A stretch of DNA of 64,000 bases from Pelosinus fermentans JBW45 (GTDB taxonomy: Bacteria; Bacillota; Negativicutes; DSM-13327). Below, in pieces: positions 42,949-51,530 of the stretch. Both the position numbers and the translations under genes were made by a program. The notes under the pieces were generated by a model. The model did not search any database and had not been told where the DNA came from. It saw only the letters and a program-made list of their open reading frames with translations. Location of the stretch: NCBI RefSeq assembly GCF_000271665.2, contig NZ_CP010978.1, forward strand, positions 3,502,501 to 3,566,500, read 5' to 3'. Numbering within the stretch: the stretch's first letter is position 1; each line of letters opens with the position of its first letter.

Positions 42949-43756
42949 TTGGTCTTTTTCCTTGTCCGAGGAGTGTATTAATTCTTGCAATTAATTGAGG
43001 AAGTTCGTTCATGGTCTCTATGGTAAAATCTGCACCATAGGTTAAAAATGTTTGCTCTGTATTTATAATGACTTGTCTTTTTTCTGCCTCCGTTAACCTT
43101 TCAAATTCATCATAGCTGAGCCCCATCTGAGAACTCCCGACAACTACTCCTACAGACCACACTCCAGCATTCAATCCTTCTTCAATATCCGCCGCCGTAT
43201 CGCCAACTTTAACCACTTTCCATGGTACAGACAGTTGCAAAGCCTCCATATTTCTAAATATCATATATGGATAGGGCCTTCCATAGGAATTTGTAGAATC
43301 AGGTGTAATCCAAAAATCAGGTTCATAACCTTTTTCTTTTGCACCTGCAGCTACTATCTTCATCATAGAGTCCGTATAACCTGTTGTTGAGCCAATTTTC
43401 AGCCCCTTTTCCCTGAGTTTCTGTACTGTTTCTACTACCTTAGGCAGAGGTCTTGTATATTCTGCAAGAGACGCAAGAAGCAACGATTCAAAGCTTACAT
43501 ATAGCTCATCAATATCCTGTTCAGTAAAACATCTACCATATTTCTCTTCCCATATTCCGCTAATTCTTGGCATTTCCAGCATAGCCTTAATATGGTCTCT
43601 TTTAAGCATGCCCATTGGAACTCTCGCTTCATCAATAGTTACTTCTACATCTGCAGCTTTAAAAACCTTAATAAATACATTAACAGGTGCAAAGCAGCCA
43701 AAATCAACTGTAGTTCCAGCCCAGTCCAATATAATGCCCTCTATTTTACTCATCAA
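42938..43756 (-). CDS. phnX: Phosphonoacetaldehyde hydrolase
   Basis: A 272-residue HAD-superfamily phosphonatase cleaving phosphonoacetaldehyde to acetaldehyde and phosphate. The nucleophile is Asp11 in ILDWAGTTVD, and the Schiff-base lysine is Lys52 in MGMLKRDHI. The Mg-binding KVGDTAADIEEG follows. It sits between phnW (2 bases away) and the pbfA-like gene. Confidence 0.95.
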   Translation of the reverse strand: MMSKIEGIILDWAGTTVDFGCFAPVNVFIKVFKAADVEVTIDEARVPMGMLKRDHIKAMLEMPRISGIWEEKYGRCFTEQDIDELYVSFESLLLASLAEYTRPLPKVVETVQKLREKGLKIGSTTGYTDSMMKIVAAGAKEKGYEPDFWITPDSTNSYGRPYPYMIFRNMEALQLSVPWKVVKVGDTAADIEEGLNAGVWSVGVVVGSSQMGLSYDEFERLTEAEKRQVIINTEQTFLTYGADFTIETMNELPQLIARINTLLGQGKRPNAK

Positions 43757-43757
43757 T

Positions 43758-44843
43758 CTATGCCCTCACATATCCTTTGATTATATCGCATAGCTGCAGA
43801 ATATCCTGCTCGTATATTTCACCAATATTACCAATGCGGAAAGTATCTACATCTGTCAGCTTACCAGGGTATAAAACAAAGCCTCTTTCTTTAACATGAT
43901 GATAAAACGTGTTAAATTTAAAATCCGCTGTTGGAAATCGAAATGTAGTGATGATAGGAGATTGAAACGCTTCTCCTATATATGGAACAATACCAATACT
44001 TTTAAGTTTTGCTCGCAAAAGTCTATTGTTTCTTTCATAACGCTTATTCCGTGCGAAGACGCCTCCTTCTTCTGCTAATTCATCAAGAGCCTTTGAAAAA
44101 GCGGCAACTACTTGGGTTGGCGAGGTATAGCGCCACTTGCCATCCTTATCCATATGTTTCCATTGATCATATAAATCTAAGGATAAACTTCTTGCGTTAC
44201 CTTGGCACTTTAAAAGTTCTTCGAGTTTAGCCACTACGAAACAAAAGCCTGGCACCCCCTGAATGCATTTGTTTGCACTGCTTATTAGATAATCAATACC
44301 TAAATCCTGAACATTCATTTCAATTCCGCCAAAACTACTCATAGCATCAACAATTAAAGTTTTACCATACGCTTTAGAAATATCAGCTATATCTTGAATC
44401 GGATTTAGGATGCCCGTTGTTGTTTCGCAGTGAACCATTGCGATATGGGTAATACCCATATCATTTTCAAGAATATTTTTTATGTCATTAGCATCAGGAA
44501 TCATATCATATTGAACACGATGAACAACATGATTCGTACCAATGCATTTTGCCATAGCTACCATTCTTTCTCCATAAGCACCGTTAGTAATTATAAGGCA
44601 TTTCTCTTCCTTACTGATGCATGTCATTAATACAGCTTCTACGCCGAAACTTCCACTCCCCTGCATCAGCACTGTAGTATATACATTCGGCGATACTGAT
44701 GCTATCTCAAGAAGTTGACCTCGAATCTTTTGTGTTATGTTTTTATATTCCTCATCCCAGGTACAGCGGTCAAAGAGCATTTCTTTTTTAACGCCACTTG
44801 TCGTTGTCAAAGGCCCCGGGGTTAAAAGTTTATAACCTATCAT
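43758..44843 (-). CDS. phnW: 2-aminoethylphosphonate--pyruvate transaminase
   Basis: A 361-residue class V aminotransferase. N-terminal LLTPGPLTTT and CTWDEEY match PhnW. The PLP lysine is Lys192 in ISSANKCIQGVPGF. The reaction converts 2-aminoethylphosphonate and pyruvate to phosphonoacetaldehyde and alanine, feeding phnX. It follows the transporter genes. Confidence 0.95.
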   Translation of the reverse strand: MIGYKLLTPGPLTTTSGVKKEMLFDRCTWDEEYKNITQKIRGQLLEIASVSPNVYTTVLMQGSGSFGVEAVLMTCISKEEKCLIITNGAYGERMVAMAKCIGTNHVVHRVQYDMIPDANDIKNILENDMGITHIAMVHCETTTGILNPIQDIADISKAYGKTLIVDAMSSFGGIEMNVQDLGIDYLISSANKCIQGVPGFCFVVAKLEELLKCQGNARSLSLDLYDQWKHMDKDGKWRYTSPTQVVAAFSKALDELAEEGGVFARNKRYERNNRLLRAKLKSIGIVPYIGEAFQSPIITTFRFPTADFKFNTFYHHVKERGFVLYPGKLTDVDTFRIGNIGEIYEQDILQLCDIIKGYVRA

Positions 44844-44874
44844 CTAACTTTCCCCCTCCATTTCTTTCTATTAT

Positions 44875-45864
44875 CTATTTTGCAGCTTTGAAAAACTCCT
44901 GATGAGCTTCAAGAAGTTCTACTGTCAATGGTTTCGCGAAGATCTTTGGATTGCCAGCCTTATTTACATCCGTTACGATTTCACCCTGATATAGGGCTAC
45001 AGGATAATCCTTAATTAATTCAGGTCTGGCTTTTTGAATAATCACCTTTGCCATGTCCATAGCAAGCTTCGTAGTAGCTGTATCTGCCTTTTTAACGACT
45101 GCAATGGATTCTGTAAGTGTGTAATTCCCCTCTATTGGATCAATATAATCGATCGGCTTTCCAGCAGCCTTATCAGCAACGGCTTGATGACGCAGTCCAA
45201 ATCCTACTGCAACTTCTCCCACTCTTACCTTTTTAATTGGACCTGAACCGGAAGTCTCAATATGAGGACCACAATTTTGAATCAATTTATTAAGTACTAC
45301 TTTACCTTCCACTTCTCCATATTCGCTGATAATCGCCTGGATCAAAAGCCATGCCGTGGAAGAATTCATTATGTTAGGAATGGAAACTAGCCCTTTATAT
45401 TCATCCTTAGTTAAATCTTTTATTGATTTTGGCATAGCTAACCCTTTATCCTTTATAACCTGGGTATTAATAAATATGGCGCCTGTATTTGCTAGCATCG
45501 GAGTATAATATGCTGGATACTTTTCAAGTGCTTTCGTTTCAAAATTCAAATCAGCAAACATTTTATGCTTTTGTTGAGCACTTTCTACAAAGTAAGAACT
45601 CATTGTTACTAAATTGGCTTCAATTTTGTCACCTTCAGCCATAAGCTTGCCACCAAGTTCAGATGTACCCATGCTTTGCAGCACATATTTTCCTTCATAT
45701 CCTGCAGTATTAAGGCTATTTTGCATGGCTTGTACCGCTTCTTTATCTGCATTAGTATAGATAACTACTTTTTGTGGGCTATTGTTACTTGCGCACCCTA
45801 CCAAGCCAATTAACATCGAAGCTAAGATGAAGCATAGAGTAAGATTCTTAACTTTTTTTTTCAT
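44875..45864 (-). CDS. 2-Aminoethylphosphonate ABC transporter, substrate-binding lipoprotein
   Basis: A 329-residue binding protein with lipobox GLVGCAS (Cys24) and a type-II periplasmic-binding fold (VVIYTNADKEAV, STAWLLIQAI, GEVAVGFGLRHQAV). Adjacent phnWX makes 2-aminoethylphosphonate the most likely ligand. It resembles PhnS/AepX-like proteins of the iron/AEP-binding superfamily. Confidence 0.85.
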   Translation of the reverse strand: MKKKVKNLTLCFILASMLIGLVGCASNNSPQKVVIYTNADKEAVQAMQNSLNTAGYEGKYVLQSMGTSELGGKLMAEGDKIEANLVTMSSYFVESAQQKHKMFADLNFETKALEKYPAYYTPMLANTGAIFINTQVIKDKGLAMPKSIKDLTKDEYKGLVSIPNIMNSSTAWLLIQAIISEYGEVEGKVVLNKLIQNCGPHIETSGSGPIKKVRVGEVAVGFGLRHQAVADKAAGKPIDYIDPIEGNYTLTESIAVVKKADTATTKLAMDMAKVIIQKARPELIKDYPVALYQGEIVTDVNKAGNPKIFAKPLTVELLEAHQEFFKAAK

Positions 45865-45910
45865 AATACGATCTCTCCCTTTTTATTACAGTTCTTTTTT
45901 ATTTATTATT

Positions 45911-47545
45911 TCATCCACGTTGGTTAGTGAATGATAGCTTTTTATGCAAAAATACACTAAAAATTTTCATACCTATATTGGTTAGAAAAATAAGGATTGA
46001 TAAGACAAATATTTCATTAAAATTTGCAAAATGCTGAAGCTCTTTTATTTTGCTAGTGACAACCGAAGTTCGTGCAGTTACTAGAAAAATAATCGCACTA
46101 ATGGTAACCATAGCATTTATAAAATAGTAGCCAAACATCTCCACCAGTGTCGATATGGAATTCGGAATAATAACCCTAATGATCGTCTTGATCCAAGTGT
46201 CACCCATTAACTCTCCTGTAATCTCCCAAGATGGGTTCATTTTGGCAAGGGAATTCTTCGCCATAAGATAAGGGGTCGTAAAGAAGTGTACTATATTGCA
46301 AATGATGATTATAGCAAAGGTACCTTTTAGATCACTGCTATTAAACAGCAGCAAATACGCTAGTCCTAAAACCATCCCTGGTACAGTATTCGTTATCATG
46401 GAGAACACATCAATGCTCAATTTCACTTGTTTACTAATCGGAGTACGAACATTTATGATGGCCGCACTATAAGAAATAATGGTTCCAAGCAAGGCAGAAG
46501 CGATAGCAACGAATAATGAGTTGTGGTATACATCCATTATTGATGTAGAAAAAAGAGTATCTTTAAAAAAGCTAGTGGTAAAACTCATATCATAGGGGAA
46601 ATTTTTTACAAATGGGGTTATGAACATAACTAGAAAGATTAGTATAATACTAAGGATTGTTGTCATGGAAATACTGGCTAAATAAATATCACGCATCCTA
46701 TTCTTAACAATCCCTATATTCGTAAACTTATCATAATGAAAATTGAATCTTTCAAGATAATTTAAAAACAGCACTCCAAATATTGCTGGCATAAGCATGA
46801 TCATGGCTATTGCTGAGCCACTATTAAAGTTTGGAATGGCACCTAACATCACCTGATATAACTGAGTTGCAACAACACTATAGGTCCCTCCCACCGAGGC
46901 AGGTATTCCAAAATCAGTGAAGCTTAAAATGAAAGCGATCACAAATGCGCCTCCTAAAGTACCGACCAATGGGCGGAGGATTGTATTTGTAAAACTTCTA
47001 AAAAATCCATCCCCCATTAGAGTAGAAACAATAATGAATTTTTTATCAATATAGCCGAAAGAATTATTAATCAGCAAAAATGCTGAGGGTAAGGTATAAA
47101 TAACATATCCCATTAAAAGTCCATTAAAGCCATAAATCGAGAATAGTTCTCTACCAAAAAGCTGTGTTAATAAGCCTTGTTTCCCAAAAGAGTATATAAT
47201 GGCAAAGCCATAAGTAATCGTTGGCAGCAGCATCGGCAATACTATTCCAACTTTTATAATTTCTTTTAGCGCTTTATATATCTTTGTACAGTTTACGGCG
47301 TAGGCAAGAATAAAGGCCAAAATGGTTGATATTAATGCCGTAAGCGCTGAAACATATATACTATTTTTGATTGCAATTAAAATATCTTTATCACAAATTA
47401 CAGAAATATAATTGGAAATACCTATGCCATGCCCCGTTCTAACAGAGTTCATCAGCAGTATAAATAAAGGAGCGAAGAGAAAGACAGCAAAGAATATTGC
47501 AACTGTTATATAAATAAGTTGTGTTTCTAGTCTTTCTTTACGCAT
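45911..47545 (-). CDS. 2-Aminoethylphosphonate ABC transporter, fused double permease
   Basis: About 544 residues with two successive permease units, roughly 12 helices. Each carries an EAA-like loop (STLMGDGFFRSFTNTILRPLVG and GELMGDTWIKTIIRVIIPNS). This arrangement is usual in FbpB/PhnU-V-like importers. The ATG at 47545 has AAGG upstream, 8 bases inside the ATPase end; a TTG four codons earlier is also open. Confidence 0.87.
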   Translation of the reverse strand: MRKERLETQLIYITVAIFFAVFLFAPLFILLMNSVRTGHGIGISNYISVICDKDILIAIKNSIYVSALTALISTILAFILAYAVNCTKIYKALKEIIKVGIVLPMLLPTITYGFAIIYSFGKQGLLTQLFGRELFSIYGFNGLLMGYVIYTLPSAFLLINNSFGYIDKKFIIVSTLMGDGFFRSFTNTILRPLVGTLGGAFVIAFILSFTDFGIPASVGGTYSVVATQLYQVMLGAIPNFNSGSAIAMIMLMPAIFGVLFLNYLERFNFHYDKFTNIGIVKNRMRDIYLASISMTTILSIILIFLVMFITPFVKNFPYDMSFTTSFFKDTLFSTSIMDVYHNSLFVAIASALLGTIISYSAAIINVRTPISKQVKLSIDVFSMITNTVPGMVLGLAYLLLFNSSDLKGTFAIIIICNIVHFFTTPYLMAKNSLAKMNPSWEITGELMGDTWIKTIIRVIIPNSISTLVEMFGYYFINAMVTISAIIFLVTARTSVVTSKIKELQHFANFNEIFVLSILIFLTNIGMKIFSVFLHKKLSFTNQRG

Positions 47546-48299
47546 GGCAGCCTTCAAATAAATTATAAATGTTATCCCTTTTTATTCTTAGTTGACGCAA
47601 GATAAACTCCTCCACAAAGTTATTTTGAGGCTGATGAATTACCTGTTTAGGTGTGCCAAATTGCGAAACTTTTCCTTGATCAATAATTAATACTTTATCC
47701 GACATGGTCAGAGCTTCTTCTGGGTCGTGGGTTACAATGATAGTGGTCAAATGATACTCTCTTGTAATGGCTTTAATTCTGTCCTTAATGGTTTCCTTTA
47801 TGACGCCATCAAGAGCACTTAAAGGCTCATCCAAGAGAAGTATTTTAGGCTTCGTAGCTAAAGTACGAGCAAGTGCTACCCTCTGCTTTTGCCCACCGGA
47901 TAGCTGACTAATCTGTTTGGACAAATGAGGCTCTAACTCTAAAAAATCAATTAGTCCATCAAGTTCCTCCTTGCTTATTAAATCAGGCCTATTTTTTACT
48001 CCATAAATAATATTTTTATAAGCATTAAGATTGGGAAAAAGCGCATAATCTTGAAAAACAATATTAAAGCCGCGCTCTTTCATTGATACTTTGCTTATGT
48101 CTTTGTCATTAAAAATGATTGTGCCGCTGTCCATTGGTGTCAAACCCAATATTATATTAAGCAATGTAGTTTTACCACTTCCGCTAGGTCCTAACATAGA
48201 AACAATCTCACCATTGGCAATTTCGACATCAATTCCATTTAGCACTACTTTGCCATCAAATTGTTTCCGTACGTTTTTTAATACTAACAAAAAATTCAC
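47538..48299 (-). CDS. 2-Aminoethylphosphonate ABC transporter, ATPase
   Basis: A 253-residue ABC ATPase: Walker A GPSGSGKTT (37-45), Q-loop QDYALFPN, signature LSGGQKQRVALA, Walker B ILLLDEPLSALD and switch VTHDPEE. It lacks a long C-terminal TOBE domain. It is first gene of the operon, divergent from the DeoR regulator. Confidence 0.9.
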   Translation of the reverse strand: MNFLLVLKNVRKQFDGKVVLNGIDVEIANGEIVSMLGPSGSGKTTLLNIILGLTPMDSGTIIFNDKDISKVSMKERGFNIVFQDYALFPNLNAYKNIIYGVKNRPDLISKEELDGLIDFLELEPHLSKQISQLSGGQKQRVALARTLATKPKILLLDEPLSALDGVIKETIKDRIKAITREYHLTTIIVTHDPEEALTMSDKVLIIDQGKVSQFGTPKQVIHQPQNNFVEEFILRQLRIKRDNIYNLFEGCHA

Positions 48300-48359
48300 C
48301 CCCTATATGTTTAAACCAAATGCTGCTTGCCTCTTTACTATACATGTCTTTAACCATAC

Positions 48360-48376
48360 ATATGTTATGAACATAT
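48360..48376. promoter_or_regulatory. Inverted repeat, candidate DeoR operator 1
   Basis: ATATGTT-ATG-AACATAT is a perfect inverted repeat upstream of the ATPase gene. Confidence 0.5.
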
Positions 48377-48515
48377 TAAGATCTAGTTAAAACATCGTCA
48401 TTTTTGATAACTTTATTACTATATTTTCACTATATAAACATAATATTATGACTAACTTATTATATTTAAATCAATTCATCCTTGAACATTGTCATGTCTT
48501 GCGTTATACTTTGTC

Positions 48516-48527
48516 TATGTTAACATA
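48516..48527. promoter_or_regulatory. Palindrome, candidate DeoR operator 2
   Basis: TATGTTAACATA, just before the DeoR gene, shares the TATGTT half-site with 48360-48376. CATAATATTATG at 48439-48450 is a further palindrome in the same region. Confidence 0.5.
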
Positions 48528-48551
48528 TTAACTTTGATAAGGATGATATTC

Positions 48552-49316
48552 ATGTTACCAAGTGAAAGACAAAAAAAAATTTTAGATCTGTTAGCAACAA
48601 AAGATGTTGTTACCATTCCCGAATTTATTACCGAATTTAACATCTCCATCGAAACTGTACGAAGAGACTTAGGTATTTTAGAAAAGCAAGGTAGCATTCA
48701 AAAAGTATATGGTGGGGCGAAACTCAAAAATTCTATCTTTTCTGAGCCGACTATGGAAAGCAGAATGATTCATAATTTATTGCAAAAGGAATCGATTGGA
48801 AAGAAATGCTGTGAATTTATTAATGATGGAGACTGTATCTTTATCGATAGCGGTTCCACGACATATCATATTGCCAAATACCTTATGGATAAAAAAAATC
48901 TCACCATCATTACCAACTCCATTCCTGTGGTGAATGAGTTAATGGATACTGATTTTGAGATTATTATAATCGGAGGAAAAATAAGACATAATGAACGTTC
49001 TGTTGTTACCTATGATTACATCTTCAACTTTTCACAACTAAACATTCAAAAAAGTTTTATTTGTGCCGGAGGTATCACCGCAGAAAATGGAGTTTCCGAT
49101 TTCAATATGCAAGAAGCAGTTACCAGAAAAATAATTATCGAACGATCAAAAGAATTATTTGTGGCAGCAGACAGCAGCAAATTTGATAGAGATGTCACCA
49201 TAAGCATAGCGCCACTGCATAAAATCAACTATATTATTACCGACTCATACTTAAGTAAAAATGTGGCAAGCACTTTTAAGAAAACAGCAACTATACTGGT
49301 CTTGGCAGAAAATTAA
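48552..49316 (+). CDS. DeoR family regulator of phosphonate genes
   Basis: A 254-residue DeoR/GlpR-type repressor: HTH at residues 4-55 (PSERQKKILDLLATKDVVTIPEF, SIETVRRDLGIL) and a C-terminal sugar-phosphate-isomerase-like sensor domain with IFIDSGSTTYHIAKYL and FICAGGITAENGVSDF. The start at 48552 has AAGGAT upstream; 21 earlier codons in frame are unlikely. It is divergent from the aminoethylphosphonate operon, which it probably controls. A DeoR-type sensor is less common for phosphonates than LysR or GntR. Confidence 0.85.
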   Translation: MLPSERQKKILDLLATKDVVTIPEFITEFNISIETVRRDLGILEKQGSIQKVYGGAKLKNSIFSEPTMESRMIHNLLQKESIGKKCCEFINDGDCIFIDSGSTTYHIAKYLMDKKNLTIITNSIPVVNELMDTDFEIIIIGGKIRHNERSVVTYDYIFNFSQLNIQKSFICAGGITAENGVSDFNMQEAVTRKIIIERSKELFVAADSSKFDRDVTISIAPLHKINYIITDSYLSKNVASTFKKTATILVLAEN

Positions 49317-49329
49317 CTCTTTGCACCAA

Positions 49330-49359
49330 AAAGGCTCAACAAGCGGATGTTGAGCCTTT
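49330..49359. terminator. Bidirectional terminator
   Basis: AAAGGCTCAACA and TGTTGAGCCTTT (12-bp perfect arms) between the convergent DeoR and HD-domain genes; T runs on both sides. Confidence 0.9.
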
Positions 49360-49398
49360 AAATATATACAAGCCACTTGTGCATATTTTTTTCATTTC

Positions 49399-50412
49399 TT
49401 AATCTAAAGCCTGCACACAGCGCTGAAACTCCTCATATCCTTTTCCAGATAGTATTTCGTACAGTTTCAGTACCGTAACTTGTGAAAAAACATAATTACG
49501 CAGTGCATTAAATTTCCAGGTATTTAGCTCACTTTCTTCCATCCCGTACACCTCACGGGCATATCGCTGCATGGCGGCAATCACCTCGGTAGCAGCCTGC
49601 ATACTTACTACCCAATTTTGATCCCCTTGGTATACAATAAACCATTCAACGGGAGGCAATAATCTGAGCAGTCCTTTTTTACCGACTCCGTAAGCTGCCG
49701 GCTCCTTGCCCGCGATGTGACAGGCTATCGCCAACCAGAGCGCTATTTGTTTAACAGAAGGAGCCGTACCAGGAGGAAGATGGGCGCAAGCTTGAGCAAT
49801 CACGATCTCCGGCTCAAAGCCGCGAAACATCGCTTCCGCCAAGCCAAAAATATGATGCATTGCGGTTCCCGCCAATACTGGCTGCGGTGTGCAGCTTCCG
49901 TCAGGGCACCATTGCAGAATCCATGGCTTTTGAAAATCATGCAGAATTTGTCCCGCAACCACAAGGTCTCGGTCAGGCAGGCAGTGATATATCTTTTTAT
50001 AACCATCGCAGAAGCTCAATGATATGCTAAGATTCAAAGCGGTGTGTACAGCCAATCCTCCAGGATAAGCATGGTGCCTGAAATAGCTGCTGCCGGGCGC
50101 ACACCAAAAGGGCTGAGGTGCTATTTGAGGATTTTCGCATGGCGGAAATAGCAACGCTGTGCTTACCTCTTCTTCTATCAGTTTTTTATTTATCAACATC
50201 ATACGTATGCTAGCTTTGTCCCTCTCATCCAGTGCACTGAGAAAGCTGGGCGCTGGGTTATGCAAAACCGCTAAAACACGTTGACGCAAATACTCCTTTT
50301 CAATCTTCTCAGCTGTCTCCAGCAGATAATGATAACTGTCCTGGACAATCGCTGATGCTTTTGCCATATCCAGTGGCAGCATAGCTTGGCACTTTGCCAG
50401 TGACAAAGTCAT
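49399..50412 (-). CDS. HD-domain phosphohydrolase-like protein
   Basis: A 337-residue protein with an HD-superfamily metal site: HHAYPGGLAVHTALNLS (about 110-130), QILHDFQKPW with the HD dyad, TAMHHIFGLAEA and a distal aspartate. It is last in an operon behind an ABC importer. The start at 50412 (GAGGAG 7 bases upstream) is chosen over an open frame five codons longer. It may hydrolyse or oxidise a phosphorylated or phosphonate compound brought in by the transporter; PhnZ, an HD-fold oxygenase of phosphonate catabolism, is only a distant analogy. Confidence 0.7.
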   Translation of the reverse strand: MTLSLAKCQAMLPLDMAKASAIVQDSYHYLLETAEKIEKEYLRQRVLAVLHNPAPSFLSALDERDKASIRMMLINKKLIEEEVSTALLFPPCENPQIAPQPFWCAPGSSYFRHHAYPGGLAVHTALNLSISLSFCDGYKKIYHCLPDRDLVVAGQILHDFQKPWILQWCPDGSCTPQPVLAGTAMHHIFGLAEAMFRGFEPEIVIAQACAHLPPGTAPSVKQIALWLAIACHIAGKEPAAYGVGKKGLLRLLPPVEWFIVYQGDQNWVVSMQAATEVIAAMQRYAREVYGMEESELNTWKFNALRNYVFSQVTVLKLYEILSGKGYEEFQRCVQALD

Positions 50413-50429
50413 AAGCACTCTCCTCACAT

Positions 50430-51530
50430 TTATATTTCATCTTCTTTTATACTCCAGGCATCTTTCACCTGTACAAATATGCTGTCACCCACTCTTTTGG
50501 AGATGGAGATCTGAGTGGATACCTGCAAAGGTATGCCCTGCCATTCTAATAAATAATCCGTATAGGCTCCCATAAACCGACTGCCTGTAATGCGCGCATT
50601 GGACACATCTTCTCGTTCTTGTAGTTCCACCCATGAGGGACGAATGAATACCCTAACCCTTTCCCCGCAGTCTAAAGAGGATTGTATGCGTGTCAAAATG
50701 AATGTATGATCACCAATTCTTATACGGCTGTACCCATTTCCTTGATTTTCAACTACACTGCCACTTAATTCATTGACTTCGCCAAAAAAATTCGCTACAA
50801 AGGGATTATTGGGAGAATGGAAGATGTCATATGGTGTTCCTGCCTGCTGGATTTTTCCCTCATGCAGCACAATAAGACGGTCAGCCAGTTTTACTGCCTC
50901 ATCTTGGTCATGGGTAACATAAAGAACTGTCGGCTGCCATTCCCTGTGCATAATCAACAATTCATCCTGAATCTTTTTACGCAAAGCTACATCCAGGCTG
51001 GATAACGGTTCGTCCATTAGCAATAAAGCAGGCTGTCCGACCAGAGCCCGGGCCAGCGCCACCCGCTGCCGTTGTCCTCCCGACAGTTCTGCTGGATGTC
51101 GATGCTGATATTCCCTCAACCCGAATTTCATAATTACTTCATCCACTCGCTGCTCTCTTTGTACGGCAGTAAACCGCCTTTGCTCCAGCGGGAAGGCAAT
51201 ATTGGCTTTGACCGTCATATGGGGCCATAAGGCATAGGATTGAAAAACGAAACCCACATCTCTTTTTTCGGGAGGTATACACACTCCGCCAGCAGTTGCC
51301 GCCACTCTTTTTCCAATGATGATTTCTCCTTGCTGCAATTGGGTAAAACCGGCAATCAGTCTTAGCAATGTACTTTTTCCGCAACCGCTTGGTCCAATTA
51401 TCACAACAAACTCACCTGGTCTGACAGTAAGGTCAAAGTCCTGCAAAACCCAATGTGACGAGTTGCCGTAATGTACTGCCAGATTTCGTATCTCTAATGC
51501 TTGTTGCCGCTCTCGCAAATCTGCATTCAC
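50430..51530 (-). CDS. ABC transporter ATPase, FbpC/PotA-like
   Basis: A 366-residue ABC ATPase with a TOBE-type C-terminal extension (about 250-366). Walker A GPSGCGKST, Q-loop QSYALWPH, signature LSGGQRQRVALA, Walker B LLLMDEPLSSLD and switch VTHDQDE are intact. The GTG start overlaps the permease stop by 4 bases. Substrate class is shared with ferric, thiamine and aminoethylphosphonate importers. Confidence 0.88.
   Translation of the reverse strand: MNADLRERQQALEIRNLAVHYGNSSHWVLQDFDLTVRPGEFVVIIGPSGCGKSTLLRLIAGFTQLQQGEIIIGKRVAATAGGVCIPPEKRDVGFVFQSYALWPHMTVKANIAFPLEQRRFTAVQREQRVDEVIMKFGLREYQHRHPAELSGGQRQRVALARALVGQPALLLMDEPLSSLDVALRKKIQDELLIMHREWQPTVLYVTHDQDEAVKLADRLIVLHEGKIQQAGTPYDIFHSPNNPFVANFFGEVNELSGSVVENQGNGYSRIRIGDHTFILTRIQSSLDCGERVRVFIRPSWVELQEREDVSNARITGSRFMGAYTDYLLEWQGIPLQVSTQISISKRVGDSIFVQVKDAWSIKEDEI

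Noticed and set aside
42949-42990. N-terminal extension of the PbfA-like protein from a TTG
   Set aside because: No SD before the TTG; the ATG at 42948 has one and gives a shorter overlap with phnX.
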